NCBI GenBank assembly: GCA_002840715.1
Contig: PHBW01000006.1
Coordinates: forward strand, 1 to 64,000
From: Chloroflexi bacterium HGW-Chloroflexi-4
Lineage (GTDB): Bacteria; Chloroflexota; Anaerolineae; Anaerolineales; Anaerolineaceae
Direction of reading: 5' to 3'
DNA: 64,000 nt
Part shown: positions 23,943 to 31,411 of the stretch, piece by piece
Position numbering within the stretch: position 1 is the stretch's first letter
Layout of the letters: each line of letters starts with the position of its first letter
Notes under the pieces: model-generated
Told to the model about the DNA's origin: nothing
Seen by the model: the letters and a program-made list of their open reading frames with translations, nothing else
The model's database searches: none
Program-made: the position numbers and the translations under genes

Positions 23943-25130
23943 CTAATTAGCAAATTTAATGTAAATGATATTTACCCAGCCCTTGCTGCTGTCATCCATA
24001 AAGATTTGCACCCAAGTTTTTTCTGGATTGGTGCCCAATACCTGAACGGGTGTATTGTTTGGGATGGCAGGAATAATTTTTGGACATTGGATGTCATCGT
24101 AGCATGGAGCCTGACGTGCATAAACTCCGCCTTCTATATTGATCGTTGCCCAGGTAACAGGTGGCTTGGGCGTATTGGTCACGGTGGGGGTGCGGGTCGG
24201 AACGAGTGTATTAGTTGCTGTGGCATTCGCAGGGATGAGTATCGTGGCGGTGGGTGGTTTGGGGGTTTCGGTAATTTGCGCCGCACTTGAATTCATCAAG
24301 GTGGGTGTTTGTGTGATTGTTGATGGGGTTGTATTTGTCGATAATTCAGTTTTAATGGCGCTGGACATGATCAGGGCATATGCCGTGCCGCCCAGAATTA
24401 TTGCCGTGAGCAGATATCCAAAAAAGGTAAATGGTCTAAGTTTGAGAAATGCCAGAACCACCGCGCCGATCAGGATGACTAATAGAATATTGGTGCCGGC
24501 CGTCCGCAGAGCAGGCAGGAAGAATTGCGGCATTTTGCTGGCGAGGCCGAACCCGGCCACACCGATGGGGATGTAAACTTCGTAAGCCAGAGCAACGCTG
24601 GCTACCAGCGAACGCTGTTTGGGCACGCGTACGGTCAAATAAATGGCAAGCACTGTGCCGACAGCCAGCAATATTAGATCAGGAATGGATACCCGGGTGT
24701 GAAAAAGTGCCTGGTTGGGATAGAAATCAGGGATCAATTTTGAGATCCATCCGCTCAGCAGACCGCCGATAAAGACGAAGGCTGAGCCGATTGCCAGACT
24801 CCCCAGAGATTGACTGAAGAACTTGAATGACCCGACCGCCGTGGAGAGTCCCAACCCGACGAGTGGCGCCATGAACGGCGCAAGCAGGGCAGCCAAAATG
24901 TATATGGCAGGATGGTCAAGCAGAATGGCAGCACCCAGGATCACTGCGCATAGGATCGAAAAAAGGTAAAAATCGATGGCGGGAACCAAACGGCTCGCTA
25001 TTTCGTTTACATAAATAGAGCGTTCTGTGTGGCCAGACGGAACGATCAAACGCCGCGTTCTGCGGCGGCGAGATTCATTAATGAGACTGGAAGCTTCCAG
25101 CGGAACTTGCTCTTCAGGATTTTGATCCAT
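23943..25130 (-). CDS. DUF389 membrane protein with C-terminal SH3-like domain
   Basis: The first 265 or so residues form a multi-helix membrane domain with the DUF389 signature (ILAALLAPFMAPLVGLGLS). It ends in a Thr/Pro-rich linker with repeated TPT-type motifs, then a bacterial SH3 domain (about residues 330-395; GGVYARQAPCYDD to GWVNIIYIKFAN). SH3b domains usually bind cell-wall glycans or peptides, so the tail probably faces outward. The DUF389 family has no well-established function. The fusion to an SH3 tail is a notable architecture. A terminator follows the stop. Confidence 0.85.
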   Translation of the reverse strand: MDQNPEEQVPLEASSLINESRRRRTRRLIVPSGHTERSIYVNEIASRLVPAIDFYLFSILCAVILGAAILLDHPAIYILAALLAPFMAPLVGLGLSTAVGSFKFFSQSLGSLAIGSAFVFIGGLLSGWISKLIPDFYPNQALFHTRVSIPDLILLAVGTVLAIYLTVRVPKQRSLVASVALAYEVYIPIGVAGFGLASKMPQFFLPALRTAGTNILLVILIGAVVLAFLKLRPFTFFGYLLTAIILGGTAYALIMSSAIKTELSTNTTPSTITQTPTLMNSSAAQITETPKPPTATILIPANATATNTLVPTRTPTVTNTPKPPVTWATINIEGGVYARQAPCYDDIQCPKIIPAIPNNTPVQVLGTNPEKTWVQIFMDDSSKGWVNIIYIKFAN

Positions 25131-25256
25131 TAGTTTTTTGGTGTTAAGCTTTTAGATTAAAAACCCACCACGTGTTCGGTCTGGCAGGAAGAACGACTTG
25201 ATCAATCAACAAATTTGTAATTTCAACAAACATACGATTCTCTAACATCTACCTAT

Positions 25257-25262
25257 TATAAT
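25257..25262 (+). promoter_or_regulatory. Possible -10 element of the BMP-like lipoprotein gene
   Basis: TATAAT lies 38 bases before the ATG at 25301. No good -35 was seen at the right distance. The 170-base gap it occupies also holds the start region of the divergent DUF389 gene. Confidence 0.35.
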
Positions 25263-25300
25263 ACATCCAACAAATACAGTAAGCCGGGCGTAAAAATGTT

Positions 25301-26293
25301 ATGAAAAAACAACCCATCCTCGTCATTTCATCACTGTTAGTGATACTAATTTTACTTTTGGGGGTTTCAGGCTGTGCAGATCGAACCACGCCAACGCCTG
25401 AAATTCCCACAAGTTCGCCGACCCCTGAATTCACACCAACTGCCACCCAGACGCCTGCGCGCATCGTCTTGTTTGACCCGACCGCTCAAGCCAGTGCAGC
25501 GGTGGTTACCGTGATGACCGATTTTGCCGCGGCCAACAGTCTTGTTTATGAGACCTGGACGGAAATTGCCGGCGATCTGACCGGCATCAAAATAATGGTT
25601 GTGTTCAGCGGACTTGAAAATCTTGCAGAAATAGCAGCCGCCAATCCGCAAACGCAATTTATTACAACTGCGCAAAATGCTGCTGCCTCAGCCAACATCA
25701 GCACACTGGTGGTTAACCCTGTGCATCTGGCTTTTATGGCCGGTTATCTGGCCGCCATGACCTCTGAAGATTGGCGTGCAGGCGCTCTGATCTCTGATCC
25801 AACCAACGCGGGTCTGGCAGACGCCTTCACCCGCGGCGGAGAATACCTCTGCGGACGCTGCACGCCCAAGTACGGCCCTATTTTGTTTTATCCGGTCACT
25901 TATGGCACTGGCAGCGCGAATGATGCAGCCGGCTGGACAGCCCAGGCACAAACCATGTGGGCTGAGACTTTTGCTAATTCGGTCTTTATTGATTCTGCCG
26001 CAGATTATCCCGAAGTGTTGGCTGTGTTTACCGAAAAAGTCTTGTATACCAGCAATGCCGCTTCACCCAATCTGACCAGTTATGCCGCCGTCCTCGGCGG
26101 GGATGTGACCTCCACACTGCAGGCGGCTTTGCCTGAACTGCTGGCTGGTGTCGGCGGCAAGACCTACAATGCACGTGTCGGGCTGCAGATCATCAATAAA
26201 CCTGAAATAGTCTCCGAAGCCAAGCAGGCGCGCTTCAATGAAGCTGCCCAGGCTCTGGCTGACAACCTGATCATCCCATTGAGCGTTCCCTAA
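25301..26293 (+). CDS. BMP/Med-like substrate-binding lipoprotein
   Basis: The 330-residue product has a lipoprotein signal ending LLGVSGC, so Cys25 should be lipidated and the protein held at the outer face of the membrane. A Thr/Pro-rich linker leads to a periplasmic-binding fold similar to the basic membrane protein/PnrA group (VNPVHLAFMAGYLAAMTSED, then LADAFTRGGEYLCG). These proteins bind nucleosides or other small ligands for ABC import. No permease or ATPase gene is adjacent, so it may be a sensor or serve a distant transporter. A terminator follows. Confidence 0.72.
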   Translation: MKKQPILVISSLLVILILLLGVSGCADRTTPTPEIPTSSPTPEFTPTATQTPARIVLFDPTAQASAAVVTVMTDFAAANSLVYETWTEIAGDLTGIKIMVVFSGLENLAEIAAANPQTQFITTAQNAAASANISTLVVNPVHLAFMAGYLAAMTSEDWRAGALISDPTNAGLADAFTRGGEYLCGRCTPKYGPILFYPVTYGTGSANDAAGWTAQAQTMWAETFANSVFIDSAADYPEVLAVFTEKVLYTSNAASPNLTSYAAVLGGDVTSTLQAALPELLAGVGGKTYNARVGLQIINKPEIVSEAKQARFNEAAQALADNLIIPLSVP

Positions 26294-26302
26294 TTAACTA
26301 AT

Positions 26303-26334
26303 AGACCCGCATTGTTTTAAAACACCGCGGGTCT
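26303..26334 (+). terminator. Intrinsic terminator after the BMP-like lipoprotein gene
   Basis: AGACCCGC pairs with GCGGGTCT around a 16-base loop, followed by TTCTTA. The hairpin lies between convergent genes. Confidence 0.75.
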
Positions 26335-26353
26335 TTCTTAAGATTTATTTTTC

Positions 26354-26998
26354 TTAATTCCCGGTGTTGTTTGAGTTATTTCCCATAAACTCGGGGGCGG
26401 TGGCGCTGCCCGGCGTATTGATTGATTCGCGCTTGAAGACCTTTTTTACGGTCAACAAAAGAATTTTGATATCCAGCCAGAAAGACTGATGGTCCACATA
26501 CCAGACATCCAGCTTGAACTTTTCTTCCCAAGAGATGGCGTTGCGCCCGTTCACTTGCGCCCAGCCGGTGATGCCTGGCAGTACGTCATGGCGGCGTGCC
26601 TGCTCAGGTGAATAACGCTCAAGATATGCCACCAGCAGCGGACGCGGTCCCACCAGGCTCATCTGACCCAGCAACACATTGATCAATTCGGGCAGTTCAT
26701 CCAGGCTGCTGGCGCGCAGGAACTTGCCGAATTTCGTCAGGCGCTGGTCATCGGGCAGGGGCTTGCCCTGCGCGTCATATGCATTGCGCATACTGCGTAA
26801 TTTGTAAAGTTTGAACAATTTGCCGTGATAACCGGGCCGTACCTGTGCAAAGATCACCGGTCCGCCCAAGTTGATCCACACCAGGACCATCAAGATTAGG
26901 GTTACAGGTAATAGCACAATGATCCCAACCAGACTGACCAGAAAATCAAACAAGCGTTTGGATATGGATATACCTTTGTTCACATGAGAGGATTGCAT
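26354..26998 (-). CDS. Monotopic phosphoglycosyl transferase (bacterial sugar transferase)
   Basis: Enzymes of this family move a phospho-sugar from a UDP-sugar to undecaprenyl phosphate, the first membrane step of glycan assembly. The 214-residue product has a re-entrant N-terminal helix (KRLFDFLVSLVGIIVLLPVT), KLYKLRSMR, the catalytic Asp-Glu in SSLDELPELINVL, and VGPRP. Its size fits PglC-type enzymes rather than the longer WbaP type. It is the probable initiating enzyme for the polysaccharide genes at 5.9-14.2 kb, though it lies 12 kb away and stands alone. Confidence 0.88.
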   Translation of the reverse strand: MQSSHVNKGISISKRLFDFLVSLVGIIVLLPVTLILMVLVWINLGGPVIFAQVRPGYHGKLFKLYKLRSMRNAYDAQGKPLPDDQRLTKFGKFLRASSLDELPELINVLLGQMSLVGPRPLLVAYLERYSPEQARRHDVLPGITGWAQVNGRNAISWEEKFKLDVWYVDHQSFWLDIKILLLTVKKVFKRESINTPGSATAPEFMGNNSNNTGN

Positions 26999-27057
26999 GC
27001 TTTCATTTTACCAAATCGTAAAAAATACGTTTTACAAATCATCTCATTGGATTGAGA

Positions 27058-27063
27058 TATAAT
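27058..27063 (+). promoter_or_regulatory. -10 element of trpS
   Basis: TATAAT lies 46 bases before the trpS start, in a gap between divergent genes. A TTTACA sits 21 bases upstream, longer than the usual spacing, so the -35 is uncertain. Confidence 0.4.
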
Positions 27064-27109
27064 TTAGCGAAGAATTAATTCAAAACTCAACGATTTGTGA
27101 AAGGCACTT

Positions 27110-28099
27110 ATGACAAAAAAAGGCAGAGTTTTCTCAGGCGCACGTCCCACCGGACGGCAGCACATCGGCAATTATCTCGGCGCAATTAAGAATTATGTGG
27201 ATATGCAGGAAGATTACGACTGCGTTTACTGCATCGTGGATCTGCACGCCCTGACCACGCTTGAAACCACCAAAGATCTGCGCCAGAATACGCTCGAGAT
27301 GGCCTGGGATTGGCTCGCCGCGGGCATGGACCCCAACAAATCAATTATCTTTGTTCAATCCATGGTCAAACAGGTCACCGAATTGCACACCATTCTCTCC
27401 ATGGTCACCCCGCTGGGCAAGTTGACCGACCTGCCCACTTTCAAAGAAAAAGTGCGCGACCATCCCCATAATGTGAATTACGGCCTGGTGGGCTATCCGG
27501 TGCTTCAAGCTGCGGATATCACGCTCTACAAAACGAATTTTGTGCCCGTTGGCATTGATCAGGTGCCTCACATTGAATTTACGCGTGAATGCGTGCGTTC
27601 ATTCAATTATCTCTATAACACCACCGTGCTGATTGAACCGCAGGCCAAGATCACACAGTTCCCCAAGATCCTCGGCACGGACGGCGTTAATAAGATGAGC
27701 AAAAGTCTAAATAATGATATCGAACTGGCCGCCACTGCGGATGAGACCTCTGCCATTGTGATGAAGATGGTGACTGATCCCCAGCGCTTGCGCCGTACCG
27801 ACCCCGGCGATCCGGATGTGTGCAACGTGTTCTCGCTGCACAAGGTTTTCAGCCAGCCCGATGAAGTTGAAAATATCAACGTTGAATGCCGCAAGGCCGG
27901 TATCGGCTGTGTGGATTGCAAGAAACTGCTGGCTAAAAACATGAACGATTACTTTGCTCCTTTGCGCGCCAAGCGTGAAGAGTTTGCCAAAGATGAATCC
28001 GGCACCTGGGATATGCTGCGCGACGGCGCCAAACGCGCTGAAGTGATTGCCGAAGCCACCATGGCCGAAGTTCGTGCTGCCGTAGGCCTGCCGAAATAA
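27110..28099 (+). CDS. trpS: Tryptophanyl-tRNA synthetase
   Basis: Class I aminoacyl-tRNA synthetase that charges tRNA-Trp. The ATP-binding HIGH-type motif is TGRQHIGNYLGA near residue 15 and the KMSKS motif is NKMSKSLNN near residue 200. At 329 residues it has the usual bacterial length. An AAAGG ribosome binding site precedes the ATG at 27110. It stands alone: the divergent phosphoglycosyl transferase is upstream and dtd is downstream beyond two hairpins. CVDCKK near the C terminus (about residues 270-275) fits the shorter, cysteine-bearing group of bacterial TrpRS. Confidence 0.95.
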   Translation: MTKKGRVFSGARPTGRQHIGNYLGAIKNYVDMQEDYDCVYCIVDLHALTTLETTKDLRQNTLEMAWDWLAAGMDPNKSIIFVQSMVKQVTELHTILSMVTPLGKLTDLPTFKEKVRDHPHNVNYGLVGYPVLQAADITLYKTNFVPVGIDQVPHIEFTRECVRSFNYLYNTTVLIEPQAKITQFPKILGTDGVNKMSKSLNNDIELAATADETSAIVMKMVTDPQRLRRTDPGDPDVCNVFSLHKVFSQPDEVENINVECRKAGIGCVDCKKLLAKNMNDYFAPLRAKREEFAKDESGTWDMLRDGAKRAEVIAEATMAEVRAAVGLPK

Positions 28100-28110
28100 T
28101 GCAAAACAAA

Positions 28111-28139
28111 ATTCCGGGGGTCTTTAAGACCCCCGGAAT
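28111..28139 (+). terminator. Strong hairpin after trpS
   Basis: ATTCCGGGGGTC pairs perfectly with GACCCCCGGAAT around a 5-base loop, 12 bases after the trpS stop. There is no T run after it, so it could terminate with help or act as an RNA stability element. Confidence 0.6.
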
Positions 28140-28177
28140 CTAGGGTTTGAAAAATTGAAAGTGTGTCATAACCCCAG

Positions 28178-28206
28178 ACTCCGGGGAACTGGAAGTTCCC
28201 CGGAGT
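28178..28206 (+). repeat. Second perfect hairpin, in the dtd leader
   Basis: ACTCCGGGGAACT pairs perfectly (13 bp) with AGTTCCCCGGAGT around a 3-base loop, ending 18 bases before the dtd ATG. Its CCGGGG core resembles that of the trpS terminator 39 bases upstream. It may be a transcript-processing or attenuation element, or one member of a scattered repeat family. Confidence 0.6.
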
Positions 28207-28224
28207 TCTCAAACACGAGAGCAT

Positions 28225-28662
28225 ATGCGCGCCATTATTCAACGAGTCAATTTTGGACAGGTCACCATCGAGGGCAAGACCGTCGCGGATATTCAATCCG
28301 GGATGGTGATTTTGCTGGGCATTGGTCACGGGGATGATCAGGCGAAAGCGGCTCAAATGGTCAAGAAGATCGCCCAACTGCGCATTTTTGAAGACGATAA
28401 CGAAAAAATGAACCTCTCGCTGCTGGATATCAAAGGTTCAGCCATTGTGGTATCACAGTTCACCCTTTATGCCGACACACGCAAAGGCAACCGGCCTTCA
28501 TTCACTGATGCCGCACCGCCTGATCTGGCCAGTCCGCTGGTCGATTACTTTGTGGATGAATTACGCAAAATGGGAGTTCTGGTACAAACAGGGGAGTTCG
28601 GCGCTCACATGTATGTTCATCTGCAGAACGACGGTCCGGTTACGATCTCACTCGAAATGTAA
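28225..28662 (+). CDS. dtd: D-aminoacyl-tRNA deacylase
   Basis: DTD removes D-amino acids (and glycine from mischarged tRNA) and acts as a homodimer. The two active-site motifs are present: SQFTLYADTRKGNRPSF near the middle and NDGPVTISLEM at the C terminus, which supplies the cross-dimer Gly-Pro. The 145-residue length is standard. The start MRAIIQRV is typical of the family. It shares no overlap with trpS, but the pairing with a tRNA synthetase gene fits its job in translation quality control. Confidence 0.95.
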   Translation: MRAIIQRVNFGQVTIEGKTVADIQSGMVILLGIGHGDDQAKAAQMVKKIAQLRIFEDDNEKMNLSLLDIKGSAIVVSQFTLYADTRKGNRPSFTDAAPPDLASPLVDYFVDELRKMGVLVQTGEFGAHMYVHLQNDGPVTISLEM

Positions 28663-28664
28663 TC

Positions 28665-29414
28665 TCAAAATTTCCACAACCATGCATCCACTTGCACGGC
28701 GGCAGCGCCTGCTTCGAGGGCTGCTTCACCCTGTGCTTTGGAGAAAATTCCGCAGCCGGCGATCAGCGGCAGATTGTATCCGCGCAGTCTGTGCAGGGCT
28801 GCCATCATCTGCGGATGCAAGGCCTGCCCGTACAATCGCCCCTGTCTGCACTTGCCTTTTTCCACCATAATCCCACGTGGTGCGGATATCACCGCACCAT
28901 CCGCACCCAGGCTGGCGATCTTTTCGATGATCGCTGGTTCGGCACGATCCAGTGGCACACAAACGTAAAAGGGCAATTCCCCCGCTGCAGATCTGATCAA
29001 TTCACTCTGGCTTTTGGCGTCAGCGTCTGGCGGCAGACCCAACTCGATCGCTGCAACACTTTGTGTTTCTTCAAGCTGCCTGATCATGGTTTGCACTTCA
29101 TAGGGTGATGTCACCAGCAGATGAACCCAAAGCGACACCGCCAGATTGGTCCACTTTTTGGCGTAAGTTTTGAGCACATTCTTCATCCCCGGGTTGGGTG
29201 AGCCGGTGTGCAGCATGAACCCGCCCGGATATGGAAGCACATTGCGTGTCAGTGACGGGGTTCGAGGCAGCAGGCTGATCGGGTTGGTTACAAAACCTCC
29301 CACGGGGGTAGGGAAGTCGCTGTTGTGCTGCGGCAAATAGCCGCCAAAGCCGGCAGCATTCATCCACGGCGAATTCAATCCCAGTTCGTAGTAATGGTTA
29401 TCCAAGGCTGCCAT
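28665..29414 (-). CDS. Divergent dihydroorotate-dehydrogenase-like protein
   Basis: The 249-residue product has the TIM-barrel and FMN-binding landmarks of class 1 DHODH: LGLNSPWMNAAGFGG at the N terminus and, near the C terminus, GRLYGQALHPQMMAAL followed by LIAGCGIFSKAQGEAALEAGA. It is shorter than the usual 300 or so residues, and the catalytic-loop region that normally reads SCPN is replaced by ELGLPPDADAK, so normal dihydroorotate oxidation is doubtful. The ATG at 29414 overlaps the PyrK-like gene by 17 bases. The pair probably works together on some other flavin-dependent redox step. Confidence 0.7.
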   Translation of the reverse strand: MAALDNHYYELGLNSPWMNAAGFGGYLPQHNSDFPTPVGGFVTNPISLLPRTPSLTRNVLPYPGGFMLHTGSPNPGMKNVLKTYAKKWTNLAVSLWVHLLVTSPYEVQTMIRQLEETQSVAAIELGLPPDADAKSQSELIRSAAGELPFYVCVPLDRAEPAIIEKIASLGADGAVISAPRGIMVEKGKCRQGRLYGQALHPQMMAALHRLRGYNLPLIAGCGIFSKAQGEAALEAGAAAVQVDAWLWKF

Positions 29415-30102
29415 CCTCGCCGGGCAGATCATCCAATGCGAACACCGGGCCGTCTTTGCAGGCCAGGCGCCAGCCGCGGTTGGTAAATACCGAGCATGCA
29501 CCGCAGCTTGAGGATTCATCACAGATCTTTGGGGTTTCAAGCATGATCTCGGCGTTGAAAGGATTTTTTCTGCCTGGAATAAGTTGTAGACTCCTGCGAA
29601 GGGCATTGACCTGACCTGGTTGGAGCACTGCGGCCAGGTAATCAGCCCAATCTTGGATTTGGTGGAGTTCTTCGAGCGGCAGCACTTCAATTTCTGGTGC
29701 AAGGTCGGTGAGCTGCTGGTTTGTAAACAGACTGACTTCTGCCCGGTTTGCCAGGGCGGCCTCAGCCAATGCCATCAATCGGTTCAAGCTGAAATGATCC
29801 AGTGTGGTGAGGGCAACCCGGCGTGTCAAAGGCGGCAGGTGAAAACCGTTGCCGCGCGGTCCGCGCATGTGCAGTTCAGTCCCCGGCATCCAGCTTTTGG
29901 GGATGTCGCCGCATAGTATCAGTTCATTTGAATTCACTTGGAAAGGGTAAAGCAGGGTGGGTAGCAGGTCTTCAGAATCCGCGGCGAAGCCCTGAAAAAA
30001 CTGCCCGGCGATTGGTACTTGAAACGGTGGTGTAATAACTTGAACACATACCTCGCCGTTGATCTGTTCAAGCCCTGTAATGGTTGTTACATGTGTTTTC
30101 AC
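29398..30102 (-). CDS. PyrK-like FAD/[2Fe-2S] electron-transfer subunit
   Basis: PyrK carries electrons between NAD and dihydroorotate dehydrogenase. This 234-residue product has the FAD-binding barrel (QVITPPFQVPIAGQFFQGF), an NAD-type domain with ALTTLDHFSLNRLMALAEAAL, and the C-terminal iron-sulfur cysteines CDESSSCGACSVF and LACKDGPVF. A GTG start at 30102 is proposed because TATAAT lies 7 bases upstream; an ATG at 30135 would place the heptamer repeat inside the protein (MRDEEIS). The following gene encodes a DHODH-like partner. Confidence 0.75.
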   Translation of the reverse strand: MKTHVTTITGLEQINGEVCVQVITPPFQVPIAGQFFQGFAADSEDLLPTLLYPFQVNSNELILCGDIPKSWMPGTELHMRGPRGNGFHLPPLTRRVALTTLDHFSLNRLMALAEAALANRAEVSLFTNQQLTDLAPEIEVLPLEELHQIQDWADYLAAVLQPGQVNALRRSLQLIPGRKNPFNAEIMLETPKICDESSSCGACSVFTNRGWRLACKDGPVFALDDLPGEDGSLG

Positions 30103-30122
30103 ACATTCAATTATACTTATTT

Positions 30123-30167
30123 CCTCATCCCTCATCCCTCATCCCTCATCCCTCATCCCTCATCCCT
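30123..30167. repeat. Tandem heptamer repeat CCTCATC
   Basis: Six perfect tandem copies of CCTCATC (30123-30164) plus a three-base partial copy lie immediately upstream of the PyrK-like gene. A repeat of this kind can change length by slippage, and it sits in the promoter or start region of that gene. Confidence 0.9.
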
Positions 30168-30211
30168 AATTACTGCACTCATTCTCTAATCATTTACTTA
30201 TAAATCCCATA

Positions 30212-30217
30212 TATAAT
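30212..30217 (+). promoter_or_regulatory. -10 element of the SPFH gene
   Basis: TATAAT lies 37 bases before the ATG at 30255, which has AGGAGA upstream. No clear -35 was found. Confidence 0.4.
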
Positions 30218-30254
30218 TATTAAAGTCAAGAAAGTTCATTTTTAGGAGAAAATA

Positions 30255-31289
30255 ATGGATATCGCCACTATATTAAAAGGATTTACTGGATTTATCTGGG
30301 TAGGCTGGGTCGCCATCCTTGCGTTAGTGATGTTTAATGCAGCACGAAAGACCCCATTAAAATCAGGAAAATCTCTGATTATTATTGTGTTGGTTATTGC
30401 CATCGTTATGACCACAGTTAGTTCGGGTTTGGTTTTTACCAATCCTCAAGAACGCGGTGTGGTCATCTCGGCCGTGCAACCTGAAGGATATCGGTCTGAA
30501 GCCTTGCAGCCTGGCTTGAGCTGGATCATCCCCTTTGCTGAAAATGTTGTCTTCTACCCCATTTCACAGCAAACATACACCATGTCAATTGCACCGACAG
30601 AAGGCGCCATTCAAGGTGATGACTCGATTGCCGCCCGTACCCTGGATGGACAGGAAATCTATGTGGATGCTTCTGTCATATTCTCGATTGATCCCACCAA
30701 GGTTGTTCAGGTTCATATTTATTGGCAAAACACATATGTAGATTTAATCCGTGCTCAGGTGCGTGGTATCATCCGTGACGCAGTTTCACAATACAGTGTG
30801 GACCAGGTGGTCAGCTCCAAACGTTTTGAGATGGTGCAGAGTGTAGAAGATAACCTTCGTGTCAAAATGGAAGAAAATGGTTTATTCTTATATGATTTTG
30901 TGCTGCGAAACATCGCTTTTTCACCTGAATACGCCGCTTCAGTGGAACAGAAACAAATCGCCGAACAGCAGGCTCAGCAGGCTGAACTGGTTGTAGAACA
31001 AAAGAAACAGGAAGCTGAACAAGCCCGCCAGGTTGCCAAGGGCGCTGCGGATGCTGCAGTCACCCGTGCTGAAGGTGAAGCCCAGGCCCGTTTGATCCAG
31101 GCCGAAGCAGAAGCCAAAGCCATGCTCTTGATTGCTGAAGTGTTGAAGAATAACCCGAACTTGTTGAACTATCAATACATCACAAAATTGAGCGAAGATA
31201 TCAGCGTCATGTTGGTTCCCAGTGACGCCCCCTTTGTTCTACCCTTCCCGCAGACAAATGGTTCTGGTACGACCACTTTAGTGCCGTAA
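30255..31289 (+). CDS. SPFH/prohibitin-domain membrane protein
   Basis: The 344-residue protein has two N-terminal membrane helices (about residues 8-28 and 40-60), a Band-7/SPFH domain (about residues 65-230, with ERGVVISAVQPEGYRSEALQPG), and a long Ala/Glu/Gln-rich coiled-coil (EQQAQQAELVVEQKKQEAEQ and on), then a conserved end. SPFH proteins form membrane microdomain scaffolds and often accompany proteases. AGGAGA precedes the ATG at 30255. No protease gene is next to it here. A perfect palindrome follows the stop. Confidence 0.9.
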   Translation: MDIATILKGFTGFIWVGWVAILALVMFNAARKTPLKSGKSLIIIVLVIAIVMTTVSSGLVFTNPQERGVVISAVQPEGYRSEALQPGLSWIIPFAENVVFYPISQQTYTMSIAPTEGAIQGDDSIAARTLDGQEIYVDASVIFSIDPTKVVQVHIYWQNTYVDLIRAQVRGIIRDAVSQYSVDQVVSSKRFEMVQSVEDNLRVKMEENGLFLYDFVLRNIAFSPEYAASVEQKQIAEQQAQQAELVVEQKKQEAEQARQVAKGAADAAVTRAEGEAQARLIQAEAEAKAMLLIAEVLKNNPNLLNYQYITKLSEDISVMLVPSDAPFVLPFPQTNGSGTTTLVP

Positions 31290-31323
31290 TATCAGTTTTT
31301 CGTTTTTTGATAATTAGTAGCAC

Positions 31324-31353
31324 CGCAGGGGAGGTTCATGAACCTCCCCTGCG
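31324..31353. repeat. Perfect 30-bp palindrome after the SPFH gene
   Basis: CGCAGGGGAGGTTC is followed by AT and then the exact reverse complement GAACCTCCCCTGCG, so all 30 bases are symmetric. It can fold as a terminator-like hairpin for the SPFH gene, but no T run follows. It precedes uvrC by about 60 bases. Confidence 0.8.
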
Positions 31354-31399
31354 ACTTATTATGAGACTTTATTGATTAGCTATAAACTTTCGACAGTGT

Positions 31400-31405
31400 T
31401 AAAAT
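31400..31405 (+). promoter_or_regulatory. Possible -10 element of uvrC
   Basis: TAAAAT lies 6 bases before the uvrC ATG at 31412, and no Shine-Dalgarno sequence is present. It would give a leaderless uvrC message. Confidence 0.35.
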
Positions 31406-31411
31406 TGACCC

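Noticed and set aside
29415-29702. N-terminal extension of the DHODH-like protein
   Set aside because: It reads through the PyrK-like gene in another frame. The ATG at 29414 sits directly before the conserved LGLNSPWMNAAGFGG segment.
30123-30167. CCTCATC repeats as a CRISPR array
   Set aside because: The units are seven bases with no spacers between them.
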